Shown piece by piece: positions 42,236 through 51,321 of a DNA stretch of 64,000 bases. Position 1 is the stretch's first letter, and each line of letters starts with the position of its first letter. Source of the stretch: Spirosoma panaciterrae DSM 21099 (GTDB lineage: Bacteria > Bacteroidota > Bacteroidia > Cytophagales > Spirosomataceae); assembly GCF_000374025.1 (NCBI RefSeq), contig NZ_KB893175.1, forward strand, positions 124,001 through 188,000, given 5' to 3'. A program made the translations under genes and the position numbers. The notes beneath the pieces were generated by a model. It saw nothing but the letters and a program-made list of their open reading frames with translations. It was not told where the DNA came from and searched no databases.

Positions 42236-43276
42236 ATGCCGAACTCACGTTACATCTCGAATCAATTCATTGCCAACGACATGCTTCGTACCGATTGGAC
42301 CCGCGCTGAAATCGCCGACATTTATAATTCGCCAGTTCTGGACTTAATGTACCGGGCGGCAACTGTTCACCGACAACACCATGATCCGCAGGAGGTGCAG
42401 GTTTGTACCCTGCTTTCGGTCAAGACGGGTGGGTGCCCTGAAGATTGTGCCTACTGCCCACAGGCGGCTCGTTACCATACCAGTGTAAAGGTGCATAAAC
42501 TGATGGAAGTCGACGAAGTGCTTACGGCAGCACAGCGGGCCAAGGATACCGGAAGCACCCGTTTCTGTATGGGGGCGGCCTGGCGTGAGGTACGCGATAA
42601 TCGAGATTTTGATAAAGTACTCGAAATGGTACAGGGGGTCAACGAAATGGGCCTGGAAGTATGCTGCACACTCGGTATGCTTACTGAAAGTCAGGCACAG
42701 CGATTGAAGGATGCAGGCCTGTATGCCTACAATCATAACCTCGATACCAGCGAAGAATATTATGGCGACATTATTACAACCCGCACCTACGATGATCGCT
42801 TAGATACGCTTAGCCATGCTCGAAAGGCCGGAATCTCGGTCTGCTCGGGGGGAATAATTGGTATGGGTGAGTCGGATCAGGATCGGATCGGAATGCTGCA
42901 TACGCTGGCTACATTACCCCAGCACCCCGAATCGGTACCCGTCAATGCATTGGTTCCCGTTGAAGGAACCCCTCTGGAAGACCAGCCTCGGGTGTCGATC
43001 TGGGAAATGGTTCGGATGATTGCTACCGCTCGGATTATCATGCCTAAAGCCATGGTACGTCTTTCGGCGGGTCGTGTTCGGATGAATACCGAAGAACAGG
43101 CCTTGTGCTTTCTGGCTGGAGCTAACTCCATCTTTGCCGGGGACAAGCTCCTGACAACGCCTAACCCGGACGAAGATGCTGATCAGCAGTTATTTCAGAC
43201 GCTCAACATCCGACCCCGGAAAGCCTTCAAAAATGGCGATCAACCTGCTGTGGTGTTTGAACAGATTCCGCTTTAA
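42236..43276 (+). CDS. bioB: Biotin synthase
   Basis: Radical SAM enzyme inserting sulfur into dethiobiotin. 346 residues, the normal length. The [4Fe-4S] cysteines C67, C71 and C74 lie in [12 protein letters not shown]. The second cluster region includes FCMGAAWRE and [18 protein letters not shown] and [12 protein letters not shown] follow, and the C-terminal [10 protein letters not shown] carries the arginine cluster ligand. The biotin-carrier gene at 50804 is a likely consumer of the product. No other bio genes are in the window. Confidence 0.96.
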   Translation: MPNSRYISNQFIANDMLRTDWTRAEIADIYNSPVLDLMYRAATVHRQHHDPQEVQVCTLLSVKTGGCPEDCAYCPQAARYHTSVKVHKLMEVDEVLTAAQRAKDTGSTRFCMGAAWREVRDNRDFDKVLEMVQGVNEMGLEVCCTLGMLTESQAQRLKDAGLYAYNHNLDTSEEYYGDIITTRTYDDRLDTLSHARKAGISVCSGGIIGMGESDQDRIGMLHTLATLPQHPESVPVNALVPVEGTPLEDQPRVSIWEMVRMIATARIIMPKAMVRLSAGRVRMNTEEQALCFLAGANSIFAGDKLLTTPNPDEDADQQLFQTLNIRPRKAFKNGDQPAVVFEQIPL

Positions 43277-43303
43277 CGTCGTCTAGTGCCCAACCTATAG
43301 GCA

Positions 43304-43340
43304 TAAAAAAAGGGATCGAGTCATTCGGTCCCTTTTTTTA
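43304..43340. terminator. Bidirectional terminator
   Basis: Perfect 12-bp stem TAAAAAAAGGGA / TCCCTTTTTTTA with a 13-nt loop between the convergent bioB and a lipoprotein gene; A and T tracts allow use in both directions. Confidence 0.85.
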
Positions 43341-43356
43341 TGGTATACAATATTGA

Positions 43357-44124
43357 TTATAAACGACGGATGTATTCGTTCTCGTTGATCTTCTCGATGA
43401 TCACTTCGACTAACGAAGCGGCCCGCTCTTTCTTAACTTCCGCTTTATCTTTCGTTTCAACCGTTACGTTGATGATGTGGTTATTGTACAGTACGTGCAT
43501 GGCACCCGTGGTTGCATCCCATACGGCTTTGTCGCCTACATTGGCTATGGCTTCAAAGTTCCCTTTGCTAACAGCAGGGGCCGTTAAGTGAGGAGTCGCT
43601 GCTGTAACACCACCATGAGTAGGCTGATGATCTTCGGTAGCAGGATGCTCCGAAACGGCTGAGTCGGCTACCATTGCTTCTGGATTCGTGCCTTCCGAAC
43701 TGTTGGTCATTTCCTGTTCGTGTACGTCAGCTACGGGTTCAGGCTGAGCGTCTGATTTCCCCTGGTACATCTTGTCGAACTGGTATTCGGCCATGAACGT
43801 TGAGGAGTAGGGTCTTGTACCACCAAATGAGACAACAACTTTACTGCCACCTTCCCAGGCAAAATCGCAGCCACCGTGTTCGTGTCCTTCTTCCAGTTTA
43901 ACTGTTTCGCCCAGATTGAACGTTTGGCGAACGTATTCTTCACCCAGAATATTGCAGGGTTCGTCGTAGTTAAAATCAGTTGTGAGTGCAGCGAGGCCTG
44001 TGGGTCTTTTGGCCAGAATTGGGCTGGCATCCATTTGGCTGGCCGGATCGGAAGTGTCTGAGCCAGGGTTACTGCAGGCAAAGCACAGTACAGGTAAAGC
44101 AACTATCAGCGACTTTAGTTTCAT
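43357..44124 (-). CDS. Lipoprotein, hypothetical
   Basis: 255 residues with a signal peptide and lipobox CFAC (Cys17), so lipidated and periplasmic or outer membrane. A globular part (about 45-115) contains CNILGEEYVRQTF and HEHGGCDFAW, with a Cys pair that may form a disulfide. The middle (about 125-180) is a low-complexity acidic/His-rich linker (ADVHEQEMTNSSEGT; SEHPATEDHQPTHGG). The last part (VGDKAVWDATTGAMHVLYNN, then INVTVETKDKAEVKK) is beta-strand rich. No family is recognised. The His-rich linker could bind metal, but this is a guess. Confidence 0.8.
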   Translation of the reverse strand: MKLKSLIVALPVLCFACSNPGSDTSDPASQMDASPILAKRPTGLAALTTDFNYDEPCNILGEEYVRQTFNLGETVKLEEGHEHGGCDFAWEGGSKVVVSFGGTRPYSSTFMAEYQFDKMYQGKSDAQPEPVADVHEQEMTNSSEGTNPEAMVADSAVSEHPATEDHQPTHGGVTAATPHLTAPAVSKGNFEAIANVGDKAVWDATTGAMHVLYNNHIINVTVETKDKAEVKKERAASLVEVIIEKINENEYIRRL

Positions 44125-44342
44125 GGTATGATTGGAGAAAAGCCAAAATTAGCGTTTTCTTAAATACCATTTTAGAGATGACTATGTTTTTGCGTGATTG
44201 TAACAGGCTTTTAATCGAGTCGGAGTAAGCATCGGGCTATCTGGATTTGATTGGTTCTGTCGAAGTTCTCAGCCTTAACGGGGGTGCCAATGAGGGAGAT
44301 CGACGTTCGTTGCGTAGTTTTGCGGCTGAATATACCCGTTCC

Positions 44343-45122
44343 ATGTCCGCCATCGAAACCATTTTATTGCCGCCTGGCCAAAAAGCGTATTTTGCTTCTG
44401 ATTTTCATTTAGGTACACCATCTCCCAGTCAAAGTCGTGAACGCGAACAGGCCGTTGTTGATTGGCTGGATACAATCCGCACCGATGCCGAGGTGATTTT
44501 TCTGGTTGGGGATGTGTTCGATTTCTGGTTCGAATACAAGCACAGCATTCCGAAAGGATTCATTCGTCTACAGGGTAAATTGGCTGAATTGACCGATTCC
44601 GGTATAAAAATTATTTTGTTTACCGGCAATCATGATATGTGGATGAAGGATTACTTCACAAAAGAAATAGGGATACCCGTCTATCGGGAGCCGCGACGGT
44701 ACGAAATCGGTGGTAAGCGATTTTTGATTGGGCATGGTGATGGCCTTGGCCCCGGCGATTTCGTTTATAAACGCCTGAAAACAGTATTTGAAAGTAAACT
44801 GGCCCGGCAGCTTTTTCGCTGGGTTCACCCTGATCTGGGTATTGGACTGGCTCAGGCGTGGTCGCGCCGGAGCCGAATCAGCAATCAGAAAAAAGGGGAG
44901 GAGCAGTTCCTGGGCGAAGACCGGGAATGGCTCATGCAGTACTGTCGGGAGGTAGAGGCCGTAACCCACCACGATTTTTACATCTTTGGACACAGGCACT
45001 TACCCCTTGATCTGGCCGTCAACGAGGCTAGCCGATACATAAATCTCGGGGAATGGGTAGCCGCCAAAACGTATGCCGTTTTTGACGAAACGGGTTTACA
45101 ACTGAATGCCTGGAAACGGTAA
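44343..45122 (+). CDS. lpxH: UDP-2,3-diacylglucosamine diphosphatase
   Basis: Lipid A pathway enzyme removing UMP from UDP-2,3-diacylglucosamine at the inner membrane. 259 residues from the ATG at 44343. The calcineurin-like metallophosphoesterase signature is complete: YFASDFHLG, FLVGDVFDFWFEY, FTGNHDMWM, IGHGDGLGPGD and IFGHRHLPLD. The 96 bp of in-frame upstream sequence is unconserved. Confidence 0.9.
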   Translation: MSAIETILLPPGQKAYFASDFHLGTPSPSQSREREQAVVDWLDTIRTDAEVIFLVGDVFDFWFEYKHSIPKGFIRLQGKLAELTDSGIKIILFTGNHDMWMKDYFTKEIGIPVYREPRRYEIGGKRFLIGHGDGLGPGDFVYKRLKTVFESKLARQLFRWVHPDLGIGLAQAWSRRSRISNQKKGEEQFLGEDREWLMQYCREVEAVTHHDFYIFGHRHLPLDLAVNEASRYINLGEWVAAKTYAVFDETGLQLNAWKR

Positions 45123-45149
45123 GGAAAGTAGTAAAATTTGCCCGGAGCG

Positions 45150-45881
45150 CTAATTGTTATTGTCTTGTAAAATATCTTTTCGGGAGACGTTTTCGCGGGG
45201 GGCTTTATTGATTTCGTTACGCCACTCTTTGTTTTTAAAATCCCCTCGCTTCACGGAGCGAATAAAGTTAGCCCAAGCAAATGGGTTGGTGAAGGCAAAC
45301 GTCGTTGCAGAGCTTCGTCCAAGAATAGATTCCCGGCCAAAAAACTGCTGATTAACGAAGTTCTGGTGGTTGGCCAATGCACTCATAGGCATCGTAGCAG
45401 CCTGACGCATGATGGCTTCCGGACTTGTATTCTTCGCTAAGTTCTCCCGCTCTTTTTCATCTGGAAGTTTCAGATTTACAAACGCTTCCTTGAAGAGTTC
45501 TTCCGTTGCATACGGGTACACTTTCACTTCTGCCAGGGTTTTTACATCTTCCTGCAACGCCACCACGGCCGAATACGTAAGGTCAGATAAGCGGTTCGGA
45601 ATGATATGGTACTGGGTGCGAAAGCCAACATAACTAAAAATAACGCTATCGCCCGGAAATACAGGTAGAGCGAAATACCCGTTCGGAGCTGCCAAAACCC
45701 CACGACCAGCTTTCGGAATATAAATGTAGGCTCCGGGTAACGGTTCGTTCGTTTTGCCTCCCGTTATAAAGCCTGTGAACGTTACCTGTCGGTCCTGTCC
45801 CTGGGCCTTTACGGATGAATAGAGTCCCGTTAAGGCAGTTAACACCAAAATCAGAACCAATAACGTCAATGACTTCTTCAT
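45150..45881 (-). CDS. CarboxypepD_reg-like exported protein
   Basis: 243 residues with a signal peptide (LTLLVLILVLTALTGLYSSVKAQ region). Residues about 33-115 form a carboxypeptidase-regulatory-like beta sandwich (TFTGFITGGKTNEPLPGAYI, GYFALPVFPGDSVIFSYVGF). This is the domain that precedes TonB-dependent receptors in Bacteroidota, but here no plug or barrel follows. The C-terminal half is polar and helical with NKEWRNEINKAPREN near the end. It is likely a periplasmic or outer-membrane-associated protein of unknown role. Confidence 0.83.
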   Translation of the reverse strand: MKKSLTLLVLILVLTALTGLYSSVKAQGQDRQVTFTGFITGGKTNEPLPGAYIYIPKAGRGVLAAPNGYFALPVFPGDSVIFSYVGFRTQYHIIPNRLSDLTYSAVVALQEDVKTLAEVKVYPYATEELFKEAFVNLKLPDEKERENLAKNTSPEAIMRQAATMPMSALANHQNFVNQQFFGRESILGRSSATTFAFTNPFAWANFIRSVKRGDFKNKEWRNEINKAPRENVSRKDILQDNNN

Positions 45882-46126
45882 AGACTCGCCAAATAAACTA
45901 CAAAGTAAACGAGGAAAAGGCAGTATATGGTTTCGACTACCCGAATTTTAAGAAAGTTTAGGTGACAAATTTACCGATTCTGTACGATAACGCATGAGAA
46001 TGAATGCGATGCGGAGGGCTTTTTAAGAATTTTTAAATCATAAATTTTTAACCCCTGAGTTAAGCTAACCTGTTTAGCCTGGGCTGGTTTAGGGGGCAAA
46101 ATCGAACCACTACGCCTTGAAAGCGT

Positions 46127-46203
46127 AAAAAAAAGCCCGGTTAGTCAGGCCGGGCTTACTACTTAAGACGTTTTAACTTGAGTAGCTGAAAAGAAAGTTT
46201 TTC
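46127..46203 (-). ncRNA. Candidate small RNA, about 75 nt
   Basis: A minus-strand transcript predicted from a promoter at 46210-46241 would run from about 46203 to the terminator AAGCCCGG/CCGGGCTT (46133-46157), which has an eight-T run on this strand. A second hairpin, CTACTCAAG facing CTTAAGTAG with one mismatch, lies upstream of the terminator. No ATG occurs in the transcript. The gap 45882-46555 (674 bp) has no protein gene. The next minus-strand gene starts 250 bp further, so this could also be an attenuated leader. Confidence 0.5.
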
Positions 46204-46209
46204 TGGGTA

Positions 46210-46241
46210 CAAAATTATCTACAGATATACATGTGTAGCAA
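46210..46241 (-). promoter_or_regulatory. Promoter of candidate small RNA
   Basis: Minus-strand TTG (46239-46241), a 21-nt spacer and TAATTTTG (46210-46217) match the Bacteroidota TTG-N17-23-TAnnTTTG consensus exactly. Confidence 0.6.
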
Positions 46242-46487
46242 CGAGTACTTCCCGGTATTTAAGTGGGTCTTTTCCCGGTATTCAATGGGATAGTTACTTA
46301 GCCCCCGATCGAAATGGGTCTGTAAGTATGGCCAGCGCGAATTGATCCGAAGAGTATGATAACCAGGGAAAGCAGAAAATAAGCAGGTTGGATCGGTGGA
46401 AACCGTTACCTGATGATCGATCTGGTATCTAACTCAGTACGCATCCAAACACCTTGTTTTAGTAAGAAGTACAGTTACGGTAAACGC

Positions 46488-46519
46488 AAACGCCCGGTTC
46501 AGCTTGAAACCGGGCGTTT
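46488..46519. terminator. Terminator downstream of cdsA
   Basis: Perfect 12-bp stem AAACGCCCGGTT / AACCGGGCGTTT with an 8-nt loop. It lies 36 bp after the cdsA stop on the minus strand (T tract broken, TTTGCGTTT) and has a continuous T tract on the plus strand. Confidence 0.75.
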
Positions 46520-46555
46520 TTATAGGAACCGTTCTTTTTCGTAGACGGGTAAGCG

Positions 46556-47368
46556 CTAGGCAAATAATTTTAGAAAGGTAATAATGAAGGGAGCCGCCAG
46601 CAGTAAGCCATCGAAACGATCCAGAAACCCGCCATGTCCCGGAATACTGCTTCCCGAGTCTTTGATGGCAATGCTCCGTTTAAATAACGATTCGACCAGA
46701 TCGCCATACGTACCCGTTACCACAATAATGGCCCCCACACAATACCATTGCCAGGGTTGAAGCTCATTGGCATAAAGAGCCAGTCCTGACGCAATAAGGG
46801 TGGCGGCAGCAGCGCCACCTAAGGCACCTTCCCAGGATTTCTTGGGCGATACGCGCTCAAATAGTTTTCGTCGTCCAAACTTAGTTCCCGCGAAATAAGC
46901 CCCGATGTCGCTGGCCCATAACAGGAGGAGGCAACCCGTAATAATCATTGGATGAAACCCACCACCCCGCAGAGCAAGAATAATCAGCAGGGCGAAAGGC
47001 ATGGCTACATAAATGATACCCAGAAAGGTGAAACCAATGTTGGTAAAGGGTTTCATATCCCGCTTTTTATAGAGCTTTATCAGGAAGATCATCGACGAAG
47101 CCGGGCAAATCAGAAAATAGTTGCCCATCCCGATCTGGTCAGTTTCAACAAAATAAGCCAGCACACAGATCATACAGCCCACCAATGTGCCGTAGGCGGT
47201 AAGGGGTTCGAAACCGTCCAGCCCTAACAACCGATAAAATTCGCGCTGGGTCAATGCACTGATTACGCAGAACAGGAGGGCAAATGTCCAGTCTGCGTAC
47301 CAAATCATGAATAAAATAAACGGAACTCCAATTATAGCCGCAATTACTCGTTGCTGCAAATTGGTCAT
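46556..47368 (-). CDS. cdsA: Phosphatidate cytidylyltransferase
   Basis: Makes CDP-diacylglycerol from phosphatidic acid and CTP, the branch point of phospholipid synthesis. 270 residues, about eight membrane helices. The signature near the C-terminus is present: SPKKSWEGALGGAAAA, GDLVESLFKRSIAIKDSGSS and IPGHGGFLDRFDGLL, with metal-binding aspartates. The ATG at 47368 is 1 bp beyond the stop of the upstream DUF2007 gene, so the two are translationally coupled. Confidence 0.94.
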   Translation of the reverse strand: MTNLQQRVIAAIIGVPFILFMIWYADWTFALLFCVISALTQREFYRLLGLDGFEPLTAYGTLVGCMICVLAYFVETDQIGMGNYFLICPASSMIFLIKLYKKRDMKPFTNIGFTFLGIIYVAMPFALLIILALRGGGFHPMIITGCLLLLWASDIGAYFAGTKFGRRKLFERVSPKKSWEGALGGAAAATLIASGLALYANELQPWQWYCVGAIIVVTGTYGDLVESLFKRSIAIKDSGSSIPGHGGFLDRFDGLLLAAPFIITFLKLFA

Positions 47369-47369
47369 A

Positions 47370-47594
47370 TTAGCTAAACGTTGCCTCATTCTCTAAAATA
47401 ACTTTGGCCAGAATGGCATCCTTGGCCGGTACATGAACCTCAACCTCACCTTTTCCCCACCCGATAGTCGGATAACTACTGCTTAGTTTATTTACGACCA
47501 CTGCCGGAATATCATGTTCCAGAAGCAGCGCTTTAACCAGTTCGGCCCGGTGAGGCAGCGGAGTTACGTAAATAGATTCCCAGTTTTCGTTCAT
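47370..47594 (-). CDS. DUF2007-type small protein
   Basis: 74 residues. The sequence YVTPLPHRAELVKALLLEHD, then IPAVVVNKLSSSYPTIG and VEVHVPAKDAILAKVIL follows the DUF2007 ferredoxin-like pattern (putative signal-transducing protein). Its role is unknown. It lies directly before cdsA, a common arrangement in Bacteroidota. Confidence 0.8.
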   Translation of the reverse strand: MNENWESIYVTPLPHRAELVKALLLEHDIPAVVVNKLSSSYPTIGWGKGEVEVHVPAKDAILAKVILENEATFS

Positions 47595-47675
47595 TCTGTT
47601 TTAAGATTGTAGAGATACCAGATTGGGCGTCTCATGACCGGATGATTTGCTGAGGTTAAGCATGGTGTCTCTGCA

Positions 47676-48620
47676 TTACGTTTGTATAGAATTACTTTTT
47701 TGGAAATAATACAAGAGCCCGGCTGTAACAACCGCCCCGGCCAGCGAAGCCAGAATTGGTACCGACTCTGTACTTTCGATGTTCATAGAGGTAACTTTTT
47801 GCTGATACAGATAGACCATGAATACAGTAAACCCGTTATTCACAAAATGGGCTAAAATAGGTACCCAAAGGTTACCCGACCATAAATAAAGATACCCAAA
47901 CAACGCCCCCAGAAGCATACGTGGAAAAAAACCCAGAAACTGCACGTGAATGGCACTAAACAGCGCAGCCGCCAGCCAGATCCCTACGTGTGCATTTCGG
48001 GTCCAGTAGCTGAAGTTGCGCTGTAAAATTCCCCGAAACAGGACTTCTTCGCCAATAGCCGGGATAACAGCCACGACCAAAAGCGCAATAAGCAGTTGAC
48101 CCGTCGATTTAAACGTGGTCAGGTATTGCGTAATACCGTTTAGCTTCTTTTCCTGATCGCGCATCCATTGCTCAATGGGAGCCAGTGTTTCGGGCAGGTG
48201 CAGATTCTGGTTCCATTCGATGATAAGCCCATCAAACGGCATGAACGCTACAACAATCAGAGCAACCAGACTAAAGCCGGCTACAGCCGAAACAGGCCGA
48301 TCGTTGAACTGTCCCCACGAACGGCGCTCAATAAAATACCAGTAAATCAGCGAAGGCAGCAGGAAAGTACCCATGTGGTTGATGGCCTGGAGGAGCATAA
48401 GTTCATACCAGCTATCCGGTACCGACATCGGGTTGGCGGCCAGCGATTGCAGATAAGCCTGCGTTTTCTCAAAATCCAGCCCACGGGTAGCGGCCAGCAG
48501 CCCGAACAGCAAATACGTACTGACAACACCTCCCATGAGGATAAAACCGACGAGCATAATAAGGCCGCCAAGCGTAGGAGGACGGGAGTTGGAGGTTCCT
48601 GAAGGGTAAACGGGTTGCAT
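47676..48620 (-). CDS. CPBP-family intramembrane metalloprotease
   Basis: 314 residues with about eight transmembrane helices. The ABI/CPBP motifs are intact: IGEEVLFRG (EExxxR), FSAIHVQFLGF (FxxxH) and HFVNNG (HxxxN). Related to Rce1-like prenyl proteases; bacterial members often act in bacteriocin self-immunity or as unspecified membrane proteases. It lies 82 bp upstream of the DUF2007-cdsA pair on the same strand, which may place it in one operon. Confidence 0.88.
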   Translation of the reverse strand: MQPVYPSGTSNSRPPTLGGLIMLVGFILMGGVVSTYLLFGLLAATRGLDFEKTQAYLQSLAANPMSVPDSWYELMLLQAINHMGTFLLPSLIYWYFIERRSWGQFNDRPVSAVAGFSLVALIVVAFMPFDGLIIEWNQNLHLPETLAPIEQWMRDQEKKLNGITQYLTTFKSTGQLLIALLVVAVIPAIGEEVLFRGILQRNFSYWTRNAHVGIWLAAALFSAIHVQFLGFFPRMLLGALFGYLYLWSGNLWVPILAHFVNNGFTVFMVYLYQQKVTSMNIESTESVPILASLAGAVVTAGLLYYFQKSNSIQT

Positions 48621-48714
48621 AATTTGTGTAAATATACGGACGTATGGTGTACGAATGACGATCTATGAACTACCTGTATCGGCAAATAACGGAACCAAAT
48701 AAGGCTACAAATCG

Positions 48715-48722
48715 TAAATTTG
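48715..48722 (+). promoter_or_regulatory. -7 box (TAAATTTG) for dus gene
   Basis: An exact TAnnTTTG match 28 bp before the GTG start of the dihydrouridine synthase gene. No TTG at the -33 distance. Confidence 0.45.
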
Positions 48723-48750
48723 TTATCATACTTCACAAATCAATACCTGA

Positions 48751-49746
48751 GTGGTCACGATTGGTACTATACAACTGCCAGATTTCCCGTTGCTGTTGGC
48801 TCCTATGGAAGATGTCAGCGACCCGCCGTTTCGGGCGGTTTGCAAAGCCAACGGAGCCGATCTGATGTACACGGAATTTATTTCGTCGGAAGGCTTAATT
48901 CGGGATGCGGCAAAAAGCGTTCAGAAACTGGATATCTTTGAATATGAACGCCCTATTGGGATTCAGCTTTTCGGGTCGGATGTAGAAACCATGGGCGAGT
49001 GTGCCCGAATAGCCAGTCGGGTAAGCCCCGATCTGATCGATATAAATTATGGTTGCCCAGTTAAGAATGTGGCGTGCCGGGGAGCGGGGGCAGCCCTCCT
49101 TCAGGACATTCCTAAAATGGCCCGAATGACCGAAGCGGTGGTGAAAGCCACCCAACTGCCCGTAACGGTAAAAACCCGACTGGGATGGGATGATTCAACA
49201 AAAAATGTGGGTGAAGTTGCCGAGCGGTTGCAGGATGTCGGCATTAAGGCGCTGACCATCCATGGGCGAACACGGGCGCAGATGTACAAGGGCGAAGCTG
49301 ACTGGACCCTCATTGGCCGTATTAAGGACAACCCGCGTATTCATATTCCAATATTTGGTAACGGGGATATCGATTCGCCCGAAAAAGCGATTGAGTATAA
49401 GAACCGCTATGGGGTGGATGGTGTCATGATTGGCCGGGCCAGTATTGGGTATCCCTGGATTTTTAACGAAATAAAGCACTTTGCCCAAACGGGCCAGCAT
49501 CTTCCTGCACCAACTATTGCCGACCGGGTAGCGGTTTGCCGTCAACACCTCGATTTCTCGATTCGCTGGAAGGGCGAAATCGTTGGCCTTTTCGAAATGC
49601 GCCGTCACTATGCCAATTACTTCAAAGGACTGCCCGATTTCAAACCTTACCGGATGCGTTTGGTGACTACCGACACCTATAGTGGAGTGAGTGCCGTACT
49701 GGATGAAATCGCTGACCATTATTCAGAAGAAATTCTTTTAGCCTAA
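48751..49746 (+). CDS. tRNA-dihydrouridine synthase (DusB-like)
   Basis: FMN-dependent reduction of uridine in tRNA. 331 residues, TIM barrel plus helical C-terminal domain. Motifs: LLLAPMEDVSDPPFRAVCK, MYTEFISSEGLI, IDINYGCPVKNVACRGAG with the catalytic cysteine, HGRTRAQMYKGEADW, FGNGDIDSPE and MIGRASIGYPWIF. The start is GTG at 48751; a TGA immediately precedes it in frame and no ATG lies before the conserved N-terminus. Confidence 0.92.
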   Translation: MVTIGTIQLPDFPLLLAPMEDVSDPPFRAVCKANGADLMYTEFISSEGLIRDAAKSVQKLDIFEYERPIGIQLFGSDVETMGECARIASRVSPDLIDINYGCPVKNVACRGAGAALLQDIPKMARMTEAVVKATQLPVTVKTRLGWDDSTKNVGEVAERLQDVGIKALTIHGRTRAQMYKGEADWTLIGRIKDNPRIHIPIFGNGDIDSPEKAIEYKNRYGVDGVMIGRASIGYPWIFNEIKHFAQTGQHLPAPTIADRVAVCRQHLDFSIRWKGEIVGLFEMRRHYANYFKGLPDFKPYRMRLVTTDTYSGVSAVLDEIADHYSEEILLA

Positions 49747-49751
49747 AAGCC

Positions 49752-49814
49752 GGAGCGAGCATAAGTACCAGGAACTGCTGATGCCCGTTTTCTCCTGGCA
49801 CTTATCCTCGCTCC
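49752..49814. repeat. 22-bp imperfect inverted repeat after dus gene
   Basis: Arms 49752-49773 and 49793-49814 match at 20 of 22 positions (GGAGCGAG outside, ACCAGGA inside) with a 19-nt loop. It lies 6 bp after the stop and 15 bp before the next start. Confidence 0.65.
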
Positions 49815-49829
49815 TGTTACTTGAAAAAT

Positions 49830-50735
49830 ATGACTACCGAACCGCCTGTTGTCCAACTGCACAAGCGGCCATTGATGGCCTGGCTACTGCTTGGGGCACT
49901 GGCACTGGTTTGGGGGAGTTCATTCATATTGATTAAGCGTAGTCTGGTAGCGTTTCCGCCAGAACAGGTAGCCGCTGGCCGATTGGTGTTTGCCTTAGTT
50001 TTCTTTCTCCCTTTTCTGACAAGGCAAAGTAGCCAGTCTGCTGTTCGGGTAGCCGTTCGGCATCGGTGGATGGCCTTGCTGGCGTCGGGCGTAATTGGCT
50101 TTGTTGTTCCGGCTTTTCTGTTTGCCGAAGCAGGAGCACATCTGAACAGTTCTTTGGCCGGAGCCTTGAATTCACTTAGCCCGTTGTTTACCCTGATTCT
50201 GGGTGGATTGGTTTTTGGTCAACCGCTCCGGGTTCGGCAGGTGGCAGGTATTTTGTTAGGGTTGGCGGGTTCGCTACTGCTGGTATTTTTCAGTGCTACG
50301 GGGTCGTTTCAGTTTAATGGATATGCCCTGCTGGTTGTGCTGGCTACGATCTGTTATGGGCTGAATACAAACCTGATCGGACGTTACCTGAGTCATCTGC
50401 CGGCCCTGGTATCAACAGCCTGGTTGTTTGCATTTGCGGGTCCTATTGCCCTGTTTACCCTTATTCCAACGGATTTTTTGAGCCGGGTCGTTGATGTGAA
50501 AAATAACTGGTCACTGGCCGCTTTAGCCACGCTTGGGGTGTTCGGTTCTGGGCTCATGTCTATTTTTTTTAACCGGGTCGTGCAACTGGCCTCCCCTTTA
50601 TTTGCGGCTTCGGTAACGTATCTCATCCCAATTGTGGCACTGATGTGGGGAGTATTGGATGGCGAAACTATTTATGCCGTACAATTTGCGGGAATGGGTA
50701 TTTGCCTGCTGGGAATTTGGCTGGTGAATAAATAA
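49830..50735 (+). CDS. EamA/DMT-superfamily transporter
   Basis: 301 residues with ten predicted membrane helices in two EamA repeats. The first begins AWLLLGALALVWGSSFILIK and includes GALNSLSPLFTLILGGLVFG; the second ends ASVTYLIPIVALMWGVLDGE. Such proteins export amino acids, nucleotides or other metabolites; the substrate cannot be read. The ATG at 49830 is used instead of a TTG three codons upstream. Confidence 0.9.
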   Translation: MTTEPPVVQLHKRPLMAWLLLGALALVWGSSFILIKRSLVAFPPEQVAAGRLVFALVFFLPFLTRQSSQSAVRVAVRHRWMALLASGVIGFVVPAFLFAEAGAHLNSSLAGALNSLSPLFTLILGGLVFGQPLRVRQVAGILLGLAGSLLLVFFSATGSFQFNGYALLVVLATICYGLNTNLIGRYLSHLPALVSTAWLFAFAGPIALFTLIPTDFLSRVVDVKNNWSLAALATLGVFGSGLMSIFFNRVVQLASPLFAASVTYLIPIVALMWGVLDGETIYAVQFAGMGICLLGIWLVNK

Positions 50736-50803
50736 GTTTGATGTTTGTAGTCTCTGGTATGATGATGTGTCTGCCAACGCCAACCGTAAAACGTATCCCG
50801 ATT

Positions 50804-51304
50804 ATGTACACCGCTGCCCTAACCGATGAAACCACATTCACGATTGATTTTAGTTCAGGCAGTCCGCTCTTGAATGGGGAACCATTTGCCTGGGATTTAG
50901 CGAAGTTATCCGATCGAACCTTTCATATTCTTCATCAGAATCGTTCTTACAACGCTGAAATTCTGGATATAAATGCTGCCGAGAAGTTGGTAAGCCTGAA
51001 AATCAATGGCCACATTCATCAGGTTCAGCTAAAAGATCGCTTCGATTTACTGCTCGAAAAAATGGGCATGAGTAGTGCCGCCAGCACGAAAGTGAATGAG
51101 TTGAAAGCGCCGATGCCCGGATTGATCGTTGGCATAAATGTACAACCTGGTGATACCATCAACAAGGGCGATAGTCTGCTGATTCTGGAAGCGATGAAAA
51201 TGGAAAACGTACTGAAAGCACCGGGCGCCGGGAGCATCAAAGCCATTCGGGTCGCTAAAGGAGATCGGGTTGAAAAAGGGCAGGTATTGGTAGAATTTTC
51301 CTGA
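50804..51304 (+). CDS. Biotin carboxyl carrier subunit
   Basis: 166 residues. The C-terminal biotinyl/lipoyl domain (about 95-166) has LKAPMPGLIVGINVQPGDTI and the biotinylation site EAMKMEN, with K132 as acceptor. The N-terminal part (TFHILHQNRSYNAEILDINA) is typical of stand-alone carrier subunits of acyl-CoA carboxylases in Bacteroidota. No carboxyltransferase or biotin carboxylase gene is nearby in this window. The ATG at 50804 matches the domain start; earlier in-frame codons are not conserved. Confidence 0.88.
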   Translation: MYTAALTDETTFTIDFSSGSPLLNGEPFAWDLAKLSDRTFHILHQNRSYNAEILDINAAEKLVSLKINGHIHQVQLKDRFDLLLEKMGMSSAASTKVNELKAPMPGLIVGINVQPGDTINKGDSLLILEAMKMENVLKAPGAGSIKAIRVAKGDRVEKGQVLVEFS

Positions 51305-51321
51305 TCGGGTATTTAGAAGGT

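Noticed and set aside
45882-46555. RNase P RNA, tmRNA or 6S RNA in the long gap
   Set aside because: None of the conserved sequence blocks of RNase P RNA or tmRNA can be seen, and the fold of 6S RNA is not evident; only a short sRNA candidate is supported.
47195-47225. tRNA T-loop-like string (GGTTCGAAACC)
   Set aside because: It lies inside cdsA and no acceptor stem or anticodon arm can be built around it.
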